Assembly: GCA_031285845.1 (NCBI GenBank)
Contig: JAITVK010000003.1
Span: 1 to 46,942, forward strand
From: Propionibacteriaceae bacterium
GTDB taxonomy: Bacteria; Actinomycetota; Actinomycetes; Propionibacteriales; Propionibacteriaceae
DNA: 46,942 nucleotides
Direction: 5' to 3'
The position numbers and the translations under genes are program-made. Shown here in pieces: positions 7,086 through 16,632 of this stretch. Below the pieces are notes generated by a model. The model worked only from the letters and a program-made list of their open reading frames with translations, had not been told where the DNA came from and did not search any database. Each line of letters opens with the position of its first letter. Within the stretch, counting starts at the first letter, position 1.

Positions 7086-8439
7086 CGATCGGGTACACCG
7101 GAATCTCGTACCCCGTGGCTTCGAGCTTGGTCAGGTCCAGTGTGGAGAAGTGCGGTCGGGGAGCGATGTTGGACTTGCCAGCGTAGTACTGCTCAGTCGT
7201 CACCGGGATGACATCGTCGCTTGAGCGTCCGTGGTTGACGAAGACGGCGGCGGCGATCTGCGCCCAACTGAGACTAGGTCCGCCATCGGTGCAGTTGTAC
7301 GTCCCGTAGGCGGCTTTGGTGTCCAGCAGATGCTTGATGGCGCCGGCCAGGTTCGCGGTGTGAGTCAACCGGCCGATCTGATCGTCGACGACACTTGGAC
7401 TGACGCCTTTGTCGGCCAGGTCGGCCATGATGCCCAAGAAGTTGCGACCATCGCCGACCACCCAGCTGGTTCGCAGCAGATAGTGGCGCGGCACGGTCGA
7501 CACCGCCAGGTCACCAGCGGCCTTGGACTGGCCGTACACGCTCAAAGGCGCTAGATGATCGGTCTCAGTCCATGATGGGTGGGTCCCATCGAAGACATAA
7601 TCGGAGGAGACGTGGACCAAGGTGTGACGGTGGGCGATCGCCAGTCGGGCCAACAGGGCCGGGACCTCGGCGTTGGCCTGCCAAGCGCTGGAGCGTCCCT
7701 CACCGGTCTCGGCGCCATCGACGTTGGTCCATGCGGCCGCGTTCAACACGGTGTGATAGGCCGTCCAGTCGAACGCCTCGACCTGGGCCGGGTCGGTCAG
7801 ATCCAGCTCGTCGATGTCGACCCGACGAGCCGTGGGGTAAAGCTTGCCCAGCGCCCGTCCGAGTTGACCGTTGCCGCCGAGGATCAGGATTCCCGGCATG
7901 GTCTGCGCGACGACATCCGGCAGGTAGGGATGGTGGCGGTCCTTGTCGGAGATCTCGGCTTGGTCCAACGGGATTGGCCAGGGGATGTCCACCGTCGGGT
8001 CAGCCAGGTTGAGGTAGGAGTAGTTCGGAATCGCGGCCGGGCTCCAGTGGTCGTTGACCAGGTAGGAGTACGTCACGTTGTCGGTCAGGGTTTGGTACGC
8101 GTTGCCCACTCCGCGTGGGACGAACACCGCCACCGACTCGTCGACTTCGATGGTGAACACCTGGGCGAAGCTTGATCCGGCCCGTAGATCGACCCAGACA
8201 CCGAAGAATCGCCCTTGGGCGGCGCTGACGAACTTGTCCCACGGCTCGGCATGAATGCCGCGGGTGGTGCCCTTGGTGTCATTGAAGCTCATGTTGTTCT
8301 GCACGGGGCCGAAGTCGGGCAGTCCGGCGGCCATCATCGCTTGGCGCTGCCAATTCTCTTTGAACCAGCCGCGGTTGTCGCGATGCACGTCCAAGTGGAT
8401 CACCAACAGCCCGGGAATGGGCGTGGTCTCAATGTTCAT
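7078..8439 (-). CDS. rmlCD: Fused dTDP-4-dehydrorhamnose 3,5-epimerase / reductase
   Basis: 453 residues combining the last two steps of dTDP-L-rhamnose synthesis. Residues 1-180 are an RmlC cupin epimerase, with TTRGIHAEPWDKF (catalytic His63), FFGVWVDLR and GVGNAYQTL. Residues 183-453 are an RmlD reductase: nucleotide-binding GGNGQLG (188-194), SSDYVFDG (278-285) and VYGQSK with Tyr302 and Lys306. Fusion should channel the unstable keto-sugar between the active sites. Similar fusions occur in some actinobacteria, while most bacteria use separate genes. It lies 66 nt downstream of rmlB on the same strand and is probably co-transcribed. Confidence 0.93.
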   Translation of the reverse strand: MNIETTPIPGLLVIHLDVHRDNRGWFKENWQRQAMMAAGLPDFGPVQNNMSFNDTKGTTRGIHAEPWDKFVSAAQGRFFGVWVDLRAGSSFAQVFTIEVDESVAVFVPRGVGNAYQTLTDNVTYSYLVNDHWSPAAIPNYSYLNLADPTVDIPWPIPLDQAEISDKDRHHPYLPDVVAQTMPGILILGGNGQLGRALGKLYPTARRVDIDELDLTDPAQVEAFDWTAYHTVLNAAAWTNVDGAETGEGRSSAWQANAEVPALLARLAIAHRHTLVHVSSDYVFDGTHPSWTETDHLAPLSVYGQSKAAGDLAVSTVPRHYLLRTSWVVGDGRNFLGIMADLADKGVSPSVVDDQIGRLTHTANLAGAIKHLLDTKAAYGTYNCTDGGPSLSWAQIAAAVFVNHGRSSDDVIPVTTEQYYAGKSNIAPRPHFSTLDLTKLEATGYEIPVYPIGQ

Positions 8440-8505
8440 GGTTGGCCTTTCTCGATGGTCGGCGAGCCTGGGCGATCAGCGGAGCTCTCTACCCCCGCAA
8501 CGGGG

Positions 8506-9510
<1,005 letters not shown>

Positions 9511-9511
9511 C

Positions 9512-9518
9512 TATGCTA
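9512..9518. promoter_or_regulatory. Overlapping divergent -10 boxes for rmlB and rmlA
   Basis: TATGCT (9512-9517, plus strand) would serve rmlA. TAGCAT (9518-9513, minus strand) lies 8 nt before the rmlB ATG. They share five base pairs, so the two polymerases could not bind at once. Confidence 0.4.
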
Positions 9519-9565
9519 GTCCATGACTACTGGGCGTGCGCAGTCCACCGATTCAAGGAGGCACA

Positions 9566-10444
9566 GTGAAGGGAATCATCCTCGCCGGCGGTGCTGGAAC
9601 CCGGCTTCATCCCCTGACTTTGGGGTCGAGCAAGCAGATGCTTCCGGTCTATGACAAGCCGATGATCTACTACCCGTTGTCCACGCTGATGTTGGCGGGG
9701 ATTCGCGAGATTTTGGTCATCTCGACCCCGACCGACGCCCCAGCTTTTCAGCGGCTGCTGGGCGACGGATCGCAGTTCGGCGTCGAGTTGAGCTACCAGG
9801 TCCAGCCCAGTCCTGATGGTTTGGCGCAGGCCTTCATTCTTGGGCGTGACCACATCAATGGCGACAAGGCGGCGCTCATTTTGGGTGACAATCTGTTCTC
9901 CGGCCCTGGGCTGGGTCGTCAACTGACTCAGTTGACCCAGGTCGACGGGGCCGCCGTCTTCGGCTATTGGGTGTCCGACCCATGCGCGTACGGTGTGGTC
10001 GAGGTCGACGACCAGGGCAAGGCGATGTCGATCGAAGAGAAACCGGAGCAGCCGAAGTCCCATTGGGCGGTACCGGGGCTGTACTTCTACGACGAGCGGG
10101 TCTGCGATTACGCGGCCGATCTCAAACCGAGCCGTCGCGGTGAGTTGGAGATCACCGACTTGAATAGGATCTATCTGGAGTCCGGGGAACTCAGCGTGTC
10201 ACTGCTGCCACGTGGCACGGCTTGGCTGGACACGGGCACCTTCGATTCCCTGGCTGAGGCTGGCGACTTCGTGCGTACGGTCCAGAAGCGTCAAGGGCTG
10301 TTGATCGGTTCGCCGGAGGAGATCGGCTGGCGCAAGGGCTTCATCACCACTGAACAACTGCTCGCCCACGCCGACGGTCTGGGCAAGTCGGGCTACGGGC
10401 AGTATCTGCGGGCGGCGGTCGCCCAGCACAACTACTCCGACTGA
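9566..10444 (+). CDS. rmlA: Glucose-1-phosphate thymidylyltransferase
   Basis: 292 residues from a GTG at 9566, chosen because AAGGAGG lies at 9555-9561 and because the protein then begins right before the family motif [17 protein letters not shown]. The enzyme joins glucose-1-phosphate and dTTP to make dTDP-glucose, the first and usually feedback-inhibited step of dTDP-rhamnose synthesis. Other family segments are [53 protein letters not shown] and [10 protein letters not shown]. It is transcribed away from rmlB and rmlCD. A small GC-rich hairpin lies in the 56-nt gap after it. Confidence 0.96.
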   Translation: MKGIILAGGAGTRLHPLTLGSSKQMLPVYDKPMIYYPLSTLMLAGIREILVISTPTDAPAFQRLLGDGSQFGVELSYQVQPSPDGLAQAFILGRDHINGDKAALILGDNLFSGPGLGRQLTQLTQVDGAAVFGYWVSDPCAYGVVEVDDQGKAMSIEEKPEQPKSHWAVPGLYFYDERVCDYAADLKPSRRGELEITDLNRIYLESGELSVSLLPRGTAWLDTGTFDSLAEAGDFVRTVQKRQGLLIGSPEEIGWRKGFITTEQLLAHADGLGKSGYGQYLRAAVAQHNYSD

Positions 10445-10500
10445 ACTCACCGAAGCCGTGCGCCGGTCGGCGCGCGATCAATCACTGAGAGGGATCCCCC

Positions 10501-11097
10501 ATGAGCCTCGTGCATATTGTTTACGCCCATCCGAATCCAGTGTCGTTCACTCATGCGCTGTTGGACGCTTTCGTCGCCGGATTGGACGACGCCGGTCACC
10601 AACATTCGATCTCAGACTTGTACGCCATGGGGTTCAACCCAGTCATGTCGCCGGCCGAGTACGCCCGCGAGTCCAGGTGTGACGCGGCGTTGCCGGTGGC
10701 CGGTGATGTCGCCCAGGAGCAGGCGGCCCTCGACGCCGCCGATGTCTGGGTGTTCGTCTACCCGGTGTGGTGGAGCGACTGTCCAGCGATCCTGAAGGGG
10801 TGGTTCGATCGGGTGTGGACGGTGGGTTGGGCCTACCATGAGCCGACTGCCACCCCGACCCGCAAGGCCCTGGTGCTGTGTTCTGCTGGACAAAGCGTCG
10901 AACACCTGCGTGACACCGGTTTGGGTCAGGCGATGCGTGCTGTGATGGTGTCCGACCGGATCTTCACCAGGGCCGACGTCGCTGACATGCAGGTGTTCGC
11001 CGGATCAGAGGGGGCCGATCCAGCGCAGTGGGAGCTGATCCGTCAACAGCACCTTGACCAGGCTCGTCACTTGGGGCAAACCATCGACCTGGCCTGA
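10501..11097 (+). CDS. NAD(P)H-dependent flavin oxidoreductase (quinone reductase-like)
   Basis: 198 residues with the flavodoxin-like fold of NAD(P)H:quinone oxidoreductases (the NQO1/MdaB/KefF group). The FMN phosphate loop is YAHPNPVSFTHAL near the N-terminus. The segment VWVFVYPVWWSDCPAILKGW is the family's most recognisable motif, followed by FDRVWTVGWAY. Such enzymes perform two-electron reduction of quinones or related electrophiles in the cytoplasm. No link to glycan synthesis is evident. It sits between rmlA and a glycosyltransferase in the same direction but has its own ribosome site (GAGAGGGA). Confidence 0.85.
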   Translation: MSLVHIVYAHPNPVSFTHALLDAFVAGLDDAGHQHSISDLYAMGFNPVMSPAEYARESRCDAALPVAGDVAQEQAALDAADVWVFVYPVWWSDCPAILKGWFDRVWTVGWAYHEPTATPTRKALVLCSAGQSVEHLRDTGLGQAMRAVMVSDRIFTRADVADMQVFAGSEGADPAQWELIRQQHLDQARHLGQTIDLA

Positions 11098-11142
11098 CGC
11101 CACACCGGGGTCGAGCTGACCTGAACCCGGTCGCGGGTACCG

Positions 11143-11148
11143 TACACT
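11143..11148 (+). promoter_or_regulatory. Candidate -10 box upstream of the 11250 glycosyltransferase
   Basis: TACACT followed by a leader of about 95 nt. The leader can pair GGCACC (about 11152) with GGTGCC (about 11199), and GCCAC with GTGGC just before the ribosome site. The -35 is unclear. Confidence 0.35.
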
Positions 11149-11249
11149 GGAAGGCACCCGCCGGTTGTGGCGCGTCCCAAAGCGCGCGGTCGGGGTTTCT
11201 GGTGCCCAGTGTTCGCCACGAGAGTTGGTGGCAGTGAGGAGAGTTGACG

Positions 11250-12131
11250 ATGACGATTGACGTGCTTTTTCCCTTCTATGGTGATGTCGCCTTGATGAAA
11301 GCCGCCGTCCGTTCCGTGTTGGGACAATACGATCGGGATCTGCGCCTGGTGGTGGTCGACGACGGCTACCCGGATGATTCGATCCCCGGCTGGTTCGAGT
11401 CGTTGGGTGATGATCGGGTCGAATATCACCGCAACGAGCACAACCTCGGCGCGAACGGGAATTACCGCAAGGCCTTGACGTACGTCAAAAACGACTTGGT
11501 GGTGGTGATGGGTGCTGACGACATCATGCTGCCCAACTACACCGAATGGTTGCGCCAAGCTGCGGCCGCCCACCCGAAGGCCGACATCTTCCAACCCGGA
11601 GTGGTCGTCATCGACGAGAATGGCGCGGCGGGCAACGGGCTGACCGACTCGATCAAGGCGGTGCTGCGTCCGAGGGGCCACGGCGTCAGGGTGCTCTCCG
11701 GTGAGCGGATCGCCACCTCGTTGCTGCGTGGCGATTGGCTGTATTTCCCGTCACTGGGCTGGCGCGCCGAAGCGATCCTGTCCAACAGCTTCAGGGAGGG
11801 TTACGACGTCGTCCAGGATCTGATGCTCGTGATGGACATCATCATGAAGGGCGGTTCCTTGCTGCTCGACGACGCGTTGGCGTTCTGCTATCGACGCCAT
11901 TCCGGCTCTGATTCTTCCGTCCGGGCGGTTGCCGGGTCGCGCTTCGCCGAGGAACGCCGGGCTTTCCTGGTGTTGGCCGACGAGACCCAAAAGTTAGGAT
12001 GGAACCACGCGGCCAGAGTGGCCAGGTTGCATCTGTCGAGCCGCTTACACGCGGCCAGCTTGGCCCCCAAGGCCCTGCTGACCGGCAATCGGGAGGGGAT
12101 CCGCAACCTCTCCAGCCATGTCATTCACTGA
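11250..12131 (+). CDS. Glycosyltransferase, family 2 (GT-A fold)
   Basis: 293 residues from ATG 11250, preceded by AGGAGAG at 6 nt; an upstream TTG at 11244 abuts the ribosome site and is unlikely. The N-terminus IDVLFPFYGDVALMKAAVRSV and LVVVDDGYPDDS are the nucleotide-binding start of a GT2 domain. VVVMGADDIMLPNYTEW holds the metal-binding ADD (DxD-like) motif, and the RHSGSDSS segment follows the acceptor region. It should transfer a sugar from a nucleotide donor (unknown, perhaps dTDP-rhamnose) on the cytoplasmic face. It is followed by a flippase-like gene at 36 nt, which suggests the two act on the same glycan. Confidence 0.88.
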   Translation: MTIDVLFPFYGDVALMKAAVRSVLGQYDRDLRLVVVDDGYPDDSIPGWFESLGDDRVEYHRNEHNLGANGNYRKALTYVKNDLVVVMGADDIMLPNYTEWLRQAAAAHPKADIFQPGVVVIDENGAAGNGLTDSIKAVLRPRGHGVRVLSGERIATSLLRGDWLYFPSLGWRAEAILSNSFREGYDVVQDLMLVMDIIMKGGSLLLDDALAFCYRRHSGSDSSVRAVAGSRFAEERRAFLVLADETQKLGWNHAARVARLHLSSRLHAASLAPKALLTGNREGIRNLSSHVIH

Positions 12132-12167
12132 TCGACCACCGCTGGACCCCGCCCAGAACCGACCACG

Positions 12168-13430
12168 ATGAACCTTCCTTCCAAGGCGACGCTGTTGCGC
12201 GTCGGATCGGTCGGCGTGGCCAGCGTGATTGCCGGTCTGGCCGGCCTAGTGATCATGATTCTGACCGCCAAGGTGCTCACGCCGGCCCAGAACGCCGAGT
12301 TCATGGTGTTCTGGTCGGTCCTGTTCTGGGTGTTCGGCGTCTTGGGTGGGATCCAGTACGAGACGGTCCGCTCGGTCCAGACCACGCAGTTGGACGCTGC
12401 CGTCACCCCTAGTGTTCGCGGGGTCGCGGTCGTTCCGGCTGGTCTGATCGTCTCGGTCATCATCGCGGTGGTGTTCTTCGTCTCGGCGTTGATGTGGGGG
12501 CCTCGGGTGTTCGGTCATCAGCCGATCGCCTCGGCGCTGATCATCGCTGTCGCCGCAGCGCTGTACGGCGGGTACAGTGCGATCTTGGGCGCGCTCGGGG
12601 GGCGTGGCGACTGGGTTCGGGTGGCCGGTTTGATGACCGGGGACACCGTGATCCGTTCGGGGGCCATGATCCTGGTCGCCGTGGTGGCGGCCGCGCTGAC
12701 TCCGATCAAACTCGCCGCCGGGCTGGGTGCGCTCGCCTGGGTCGTGTTCTTCGTCGTGTCGCGCTCCTATCGGTCGGCCTGGTCGGCGCGGGGGGATGCG
12801 ACGGCCTCGGCGTACGCACGGCAAGTGTCGGCCTCAGTGGTGGCCAATCTGGCCAACTCGGCCCTGGTCGTGGGTTTCCCCACTGTCCTTGGCCTGGTGG
12901 TGGGCTATGACACGCTGTCGACCTCGGCCGGGCTGCTGTTCGCCATCTCGATGACCAGGGCTCCGTTGATGATGCCGCTGGTGGCGTTTCAATCCATGAT
13001 CGTGGCCCATTTCGTCCAACATGAGGGCAGTGGGCGGGTCATCGCCCGTTTGGTTGTGGTCGTGGCCGGATTGTCGGTCGTGGTCGCGGTGGCGGCAGGA
13101 CTGATCGGTCCACCGCTGCTGGGTCTGCTCCGACCGGAATACCATCTGTCGGCGCTGGTGATCGGCGCTTTGACGTTGGGGGCTGGGTTCTTGACGCTGG
13201 TCGTGGTGACCGGGACGTTGGCGTTGGCGGTGAAGCTTCACACGGTGTACATGGGCGGCTGGATCGTGGCCATCGTGGTGACCGTGATCGTGCTGGCTCT
13301 GCCTGGTCCGATCACGAACACCGTGATCGCCGCGTTGATGATCGGACCGTCCTGTGGGGCGATCATCCATGTCGTGGGTTTGATGCGGTCTCGCCGCAAG
13401 ATCGCGGCGGCCAACGATCCGGTCGACTGA
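12168..13430 (+). CDS. Polysaccharide flippase-like membrane protein (MOP superfamily)
   Basis: 420 residues, almost entirely hydrophobic, with about 12 membrane segments. The N-terminal segment VGVASVIAGLAGLVIMILTAKVLTPAQNAEFMVFWS resembles the start of Wzx-type O-unit flippases and related polysaccharide exporters. These move lipid-linked glycans across the membrane in exchange for cations. Charged residues are few and sit in short loops (for example RSVQTTQ and RGDWVR). It follows a GT2 gene in the same operon and converges on the DUF2304 gene with a 15-nt gap. It coexists with an ABC-type glycan exporter in the same locus. Substrate unknown. Confidence 0.75.
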   Translation: MNLPSKATLLRVGSVGVASVIAGLAGLVIMILTAKVLTPAQNAEFMVFWSVLFWVFGVLGGIQYETVRSVQTTQLDAAVTPSVRGVAVVPAGLIVSVIIAVVFFVSALMWGPRVFGHQPIASALIIAVAAALYGGYSAILGALGGRGDWVRVAGLMTGDTVIRSGAMILVAVVAAALTPIKLAAGLGALAWVVFFVVSRSYRSAWSARGDATASAYARQVSASVVANLANSALVVGFPTVLGLVVGYDTLSTSAGLLFAISMTRAPLMMPLVAFQSMIVAHFVQHEGSGRVIARLVVVVAGLSVVVAVAAGLIGPPLLGLLRPEYHLSALVIGALTLGAGFLTLVVVTGTLALAVKLHTVYMGGWIVAIVVTVIVLALPGPITNTVIAALMIGPSCGAIIHVVGLMRSRRKIAAANDPVD

Positions 13431-13445
13431 GGCGAGACCGTCGTG

Positions 13446-13952
13446 TCAGGGCGCTGGCGTCGCGCTCGGGTCTTGGTGTGGCGCGGGCTTCATCCCCGGG
13501 GTGCCATCCGGATCGGTCGCCATCGGTGTCGGATCGACGAGTTGGCCGGGTTGGTCTGTGACGCCTGGCTGTTCGGTTGAGGCCGACGGACGCGTGACAC
13601 TTGGCTGATCCGTGGGGGTCGGATCGGGGCGCTCGACGCTGGCCAGACTGACCTCTTCAGCCAGGCGGCGGATGCGATCCTCCAGCGTGGTGATCTCCAG
13701 CGACAGATGCAGACACACACCCAACACGAGCAGCAGCGTCAGCGCGAACAGCAGATTGGCGGGCACTTCGATGCCGACCAGGCGGGCCGCGAAATTCAAC
13801 GACTGAGGGAAGATCGCCAACACGATGCAGACCAGGCCCACGAACAACCACAGTCCGGCGTGCCGCTCCTTGAGCTTGCCGGCCCGAACCAGCATCAGCA
13901 CGCTGCCGAGGAAGACGATGGCGATGATGATGAACAGCAACATGGACGGCAT
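13446..13952 (-). CDS. DUF2304 family membrane protein
   Basis: 168 residues from ATG 13952, preceded by GGAGGAG at 6 nt. Three hydrophobic helices (MLLFIIIAIVFLGSVLMLV, HAGLWLFVGLVCIVLAIF and LLFALTLLLVLGVCLHLSL) and a short amphipathic helix (ITTLEDRIRRLAEEV) match DUF2304. The remaining 55 residues are a Pro/Thr/Ser-rich tail. DUF2304 proteins are typically found next to dolichol-phosphate-mannose-synthase-like enzymes and may form a complex with them. Here the start overlaps the stop of such a gene by one base, supporting the pairing. Confidence 0.85.
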   Translation of the reverse strand: MPSMLLFIIIAIVFLGSVLMLVRAGKLKERHAGLWLFVGLVCIVLAIFPQSLNFAARLVGIEVPANLLFALTLLLVLGVCLHLSLEITTLEDRIRRLAEEVSLASVERPDPTPTDQPSVTRPSASTEQPGVTDQPGQLVDPTPMATDPDGTPGMKPAPHQDPSATPAP

Positions 13953-14704
13953 CACGAACTCCTCCGAACGCTCGTCGCCCGCTGGGTCAGAGCGATGGCG
14001 AGGGAAAACAAGCTGCGAACCAGATACACCATGGCCTTGAACGGGTTGTTGGACGGGGCCCCCCCTTGACGAGCTCTCATCTCGACCGGCACCTGGGTCA
14101 CGGTCAGTCCTGAGCGTACGGCCATGACGAGCGAGTCGATCGTGTCGCCGAGGTACTCCACGGGATAGTAGCGGCAGTACTGCTCGATCGCGGTGCGGTT
14201 GGCCGCCCGGAAACCGCTGGTGACATCAGTCAACCGAACATGGGACAACCGCGACAGGACCCACGCCAAGACCACCATCGCCCAGCGGCGTGGGCCATGG
14301 ACTGTGTACGCGCCCTTTTGAGCGAATCGCGCGCCGATCGAGATGTCCGCCTGATCCAATCCGGCCAAGACTAAGTCGATGTCTTGGGGATCATGTTGGC
14401 CGTCGGCGTCGACCTGAATCGCGCGGTCGTACCCATGACGTCGGGCGTACTCGTAACCGCAACGCATGGCGCCGCCGACGCCCAAATTGAAGGGCAGCGG
14501 GATGACGATGGCACCGGCTTGACGTGCCAATTCCACTGTGGAATCGAGCGAACCGTCATCGACCACGGCGATGTCGTATCGCAGATGATGGCTCTTCAAC
14601 TCGGCCAAGGTCGACGCGATGACCTCCTCCTCGTTCCAGGCCGGCATGATGATCAACGTCTTTGGTGCGTTGGTGCGCTGGCTTATGGCTAAGGGGTCGT
14701 CCAT
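13952..14704 (-). CDS. Polyprenol-phosphate glycosyltransferase (DPM1-like GT2)
   Basis: 250 residues from the ATG at 14704. A TTG at 14779 would add 25 residues that lack family resemblance, and neither start has a strong ribosome site. Motifs of the dolichol/polyprenol-phosphate sugar synthase group are present: IIMPAWNEEEVI, IAVVDDGSLDST, FNLGVGGAMRCGYEYA, QVDADGQHDP (the DxD metal site) and LTDVTSGFRAANR. The enzyme would put a sugar on polyprenyl phosphate at the inner membrane face for later use by membrane-embedded GT-C transferases. The next gene encodes DUF2304, its usual partner, and the DUF2142 protein at 23855 could be a GT-C type user; the latter is inference. Confidence 0.87.
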   Translation of the reverse strand: MDDPLAISQRTNAPKTLIIMPAWNEEEVIASTLAELKSHHLRYDIAVVDDGSLDSTVELARQAGAIVIPLPFNLGVGGAMRCGYEYARRHGYDRAIQVDADGQHDPQDIDLVLAGLDQADISIGARFAQKGAYTVHGPRRWAMVVLAWVLSRLSHVRLTDVTSGFRAANRTAIEQYCRYYPVEYLGDTIDSLVMAVRSGLTVTQVPVEMRARQGGAPSNNPFKAMVYLVRSLFSLAIALTQRATSVRRSS

Positions 14705-14775
14705 GTGGTTCAGACTAGCGCATCGGTCGGCGTGACCTGCGGCTGGACTCGGTCTGCGAACCGGGTTGACGTCGC

Positions 14776-15693
14776 TCAACGGTAGCGACCGGCGGCGAAC
14801 AGCAGCGTCGACGGTATCGCGGCCCGACCAGCCGGTGTGGTCAGGGGATGACGCCGCAAGAACGCCAGTCGTTTGGCCAGGCTCGACTGGTCGAGCAACT
14901 CGGCCACCATGGCCTGATCGGCCGGTTTCAGCCGATCACCGATGGTGGTGCGAAGTCCTGCCGCTTGGCGGGTGACCAGCCCGCGATCCTCGCCCAGCAG
15001 GCGACGAGCTCGCGCGATCAGCCGCTGGACGGGGCCTGCGGCATAGCCGATCTCATTGTGGTCGTGCTGACGGTAGCGGGCGTGAGGCGTCGAGTCGAAG
15101 ATCACTTCACCCAGCCCCGCGGCCACACAGTAGGTCCACCAGTCGTGCATCACGGCGTACGGGCCGATCGTGGTGGCGGAAAGCCTCGTCAGCGCCTGGT
15201 TGAACGCCATCGTGTGACCGGGGGCGATGTTGTGGAACAGCGCGTGGGCGAAGTCCAGGTTGGTCGGCGCGTCCTCGGTCACACCGACCAGATGTCCGGT
15301 CTGGTCGATGATGGTTGAGCGCCCACACGACAATGTCGGCCTGGACGGATCGGCGTCGAGGATCACCTGTCGTGCGATCTCGACCTTGTCCGGCTCCCAG
15401 AGGTCGTCCTGGTCGCAGAACATCACCACAGGGAAGGTGGGTGGCGCGGCTCGCATCAGGGTCGCGAACGAGTCGCGCGCGCCCAGGGGAGAGCCGTGAT
15501 CGACCTGGATGGTCATCGCGCCGGTGTCGGCGCTGGTCAGGATGGACACGGTCGTGTCATCAGAGCCGTCGTCGCGCACCATCAGGTGGATCCGTTCGGC
15601 GACCGTCTGGTCACGCAGGCTGGCGAGTTGCTCACGAAGGTACGCCGCCCCGTTGTGGGTCGACAACAGGATCAACACGTCACGAGCGGACAT
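14776..15693 (-). CDS. Glycosyltransferase, family 2 (rhamnosyltransferase-like)
   Basis: 305 residues. VLILLSTHNGAAYLREQLASLRDQT, VRDDGSDDTTV and MFCDQDDLWEPDKV are typical of the GT2 subgroup that includes rhamnosyltransferases such as WbbL/RfbF. AVMHDWWTY holds the conserved HDWW motif of that subgroup. Its start lies 14 nt inside the end of the preceding GT gene and its stop overlaps an upstream TTG of the next, so it is tightly coupled within the minus-strand operon. The donor is probably dTDP-rhamnose given the HDWW motif and the rml genes, but that is not proven. Cytoplasmic. Confidence 0.88.
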   Translation of the reverse strand: MSARDVLILLSTHNGAAYLREQLASLRDQTVAERIHLMVRDDGSDDTTVSILTSADTGAMTIQVDHGSPLGARDSFATLMRAAPPTFPVVMFCDQDDLWEPDKVEIARQVILDADPSRPTLSCGRSTIIDQTGHLVGVTEDAPTNLDFAHALFHNIAPGHTMAFNQALTRLSATTIGPYAVMHDWWTYCVAAGLGEVIFDSTPHARYRQHDHNEIGYAAGPVQRLIARARRLLGEDRGLVTRQAAGLRTTIGDRLKPADQAMVAELLDQSSLAKRLAFLRRHPLTTPAGRAAIPSTLLFAAGRYR

Positions 15694-16534
15694 CGGTCAC
15701 CTGAGCAGTGGAGCGTCCGATTGTGGTGTGGCCCCACAGATGGTACGCGATGCGGCGGAGCCAGGCTGGCATGTGACGATACAGCGGCCCGCGCAGGATC
15801 CGGTTGCGTACGTACTGGCACTTGGTGATGAAACCCATGGCCAAGAACTCGCGCTGGATCTGCGCCTCGGAGCGGGCCAGAGTCGCGCCGCCGCGGCGCG
15901 AGAAGGCCCCAGCGCCGACTCGGTAGTGGACGAGGACCTGGCCCACATTGGCGACCTTGGCCCCATTCATCAGCATCTTCACCCATAGCAGGTAGTCCTC
16001 CATCTGCCGTAGCTGTGGATAGCCGCCGACGGCTTCGACAGCGGGCTTGCGGAACACCACGGTCGGGTGATGGAAGGGACAGATCAGTCGGGCTTGGCGC
16101 TCGATCTCGGCCTGGTCGGTGGGAACAGGGCGCACCGCGCCGGGGCGTCGTGGGTCGTCGGTGAATTCGGCAATGGCGCTTCCGACCAGATCCATTCCGG
16201 CCATCATCAAGGGGATTTGGAGGCTGAAACGTTGCGGCAGACAGATGTCGTCGGCGTCGGCGCGGGCTACGATCGGTGTCGGCGCGGCTTCCAGGCCGAC
16301 GTTGAGCGCGTTGGCCAAGCCGCCATTGTGTTCCAGTCGGATAACGGTGACCGTGGGGTCGGCTTCGATCTCGTCCAGCCAGCGGGCCACGCCGTCGCCA
16401 ACCGGTCCGTCGCGTACGACCACGGCATGAGTCGGCGGCAGCTCTTGGGCGGTGGTGGCCGATTCGAAGGCGTGTCGCACGAAGGCCTCGTCATCGCGGG
16501 CATACACCGCCATGAGAAGTGTGAAACCGTCCAT
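15680..16534 (-). CDS. Glycosyltransferase, family 2
   Basis: 284 residues from ATG 16534, preceded by AGGAAG at 5 nt; the longer frame adds 15 residues without a ribosome site. TLLMAVYARDDEAFVRHAFESA, VVVRDGPVGDGV and IVARADADDICLPQRF (the DAD/DD metal site) define the domain. HHPTVVFRKPAVEAVGGYPQL and EDYLLWVKML match the galactosyl/GlcNAc-type GT2 enzymes such as those of capsule clusters. The C-terminal region is basic (KCQYVRNRILRGPLYRHM) and may touch the membrane. It overlaps the next GT gene by 14 nt. Donor unknown; galactose is possible because galE is in the locus. Confidence 0.85.
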   Translation of the reverse strand: MDGFTLLMAVYARDDEAFVRHAFESATTAQELPPTHAVVVRDGPVGDGVARWLDEIEADPTVTVIRLEHNGGLANALNVGLEAAPTPIVARADADDICLPQRFSLQIPLMMAGMDLVGSAIAEFTDDPRRPGAVRPVPTDQAEIERQARLICPFHHPTVVFRKPAVEAVGGYPQLRQMEDYLLWVKMLMNGAKVANVGQVLVHYRVGAGAFSRRGGATLARSEAQIQREFLAMGFITKCQYVRNRILRGPLYRHMPAWLRRIAYHLWGHTTIGRSTAQVTDVRS

Positions 16535-16632
16535 GCTGACTTCCTGTTGACTGCTGCCTAGATTGTAGCGGGCCCACATGGAGCGCGAGTGGACCTAGGG
16601 CCGGCACCGCCGGTGTGTTGCGCGGCGTGCCT

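Noticed and set aside
14705-14779. TTG start for the DPM1-like gene at 14779
   Set aside because: The 25 extra residues lack family similarity and no ribosome site precedes the TTG; kept only as an alternative.
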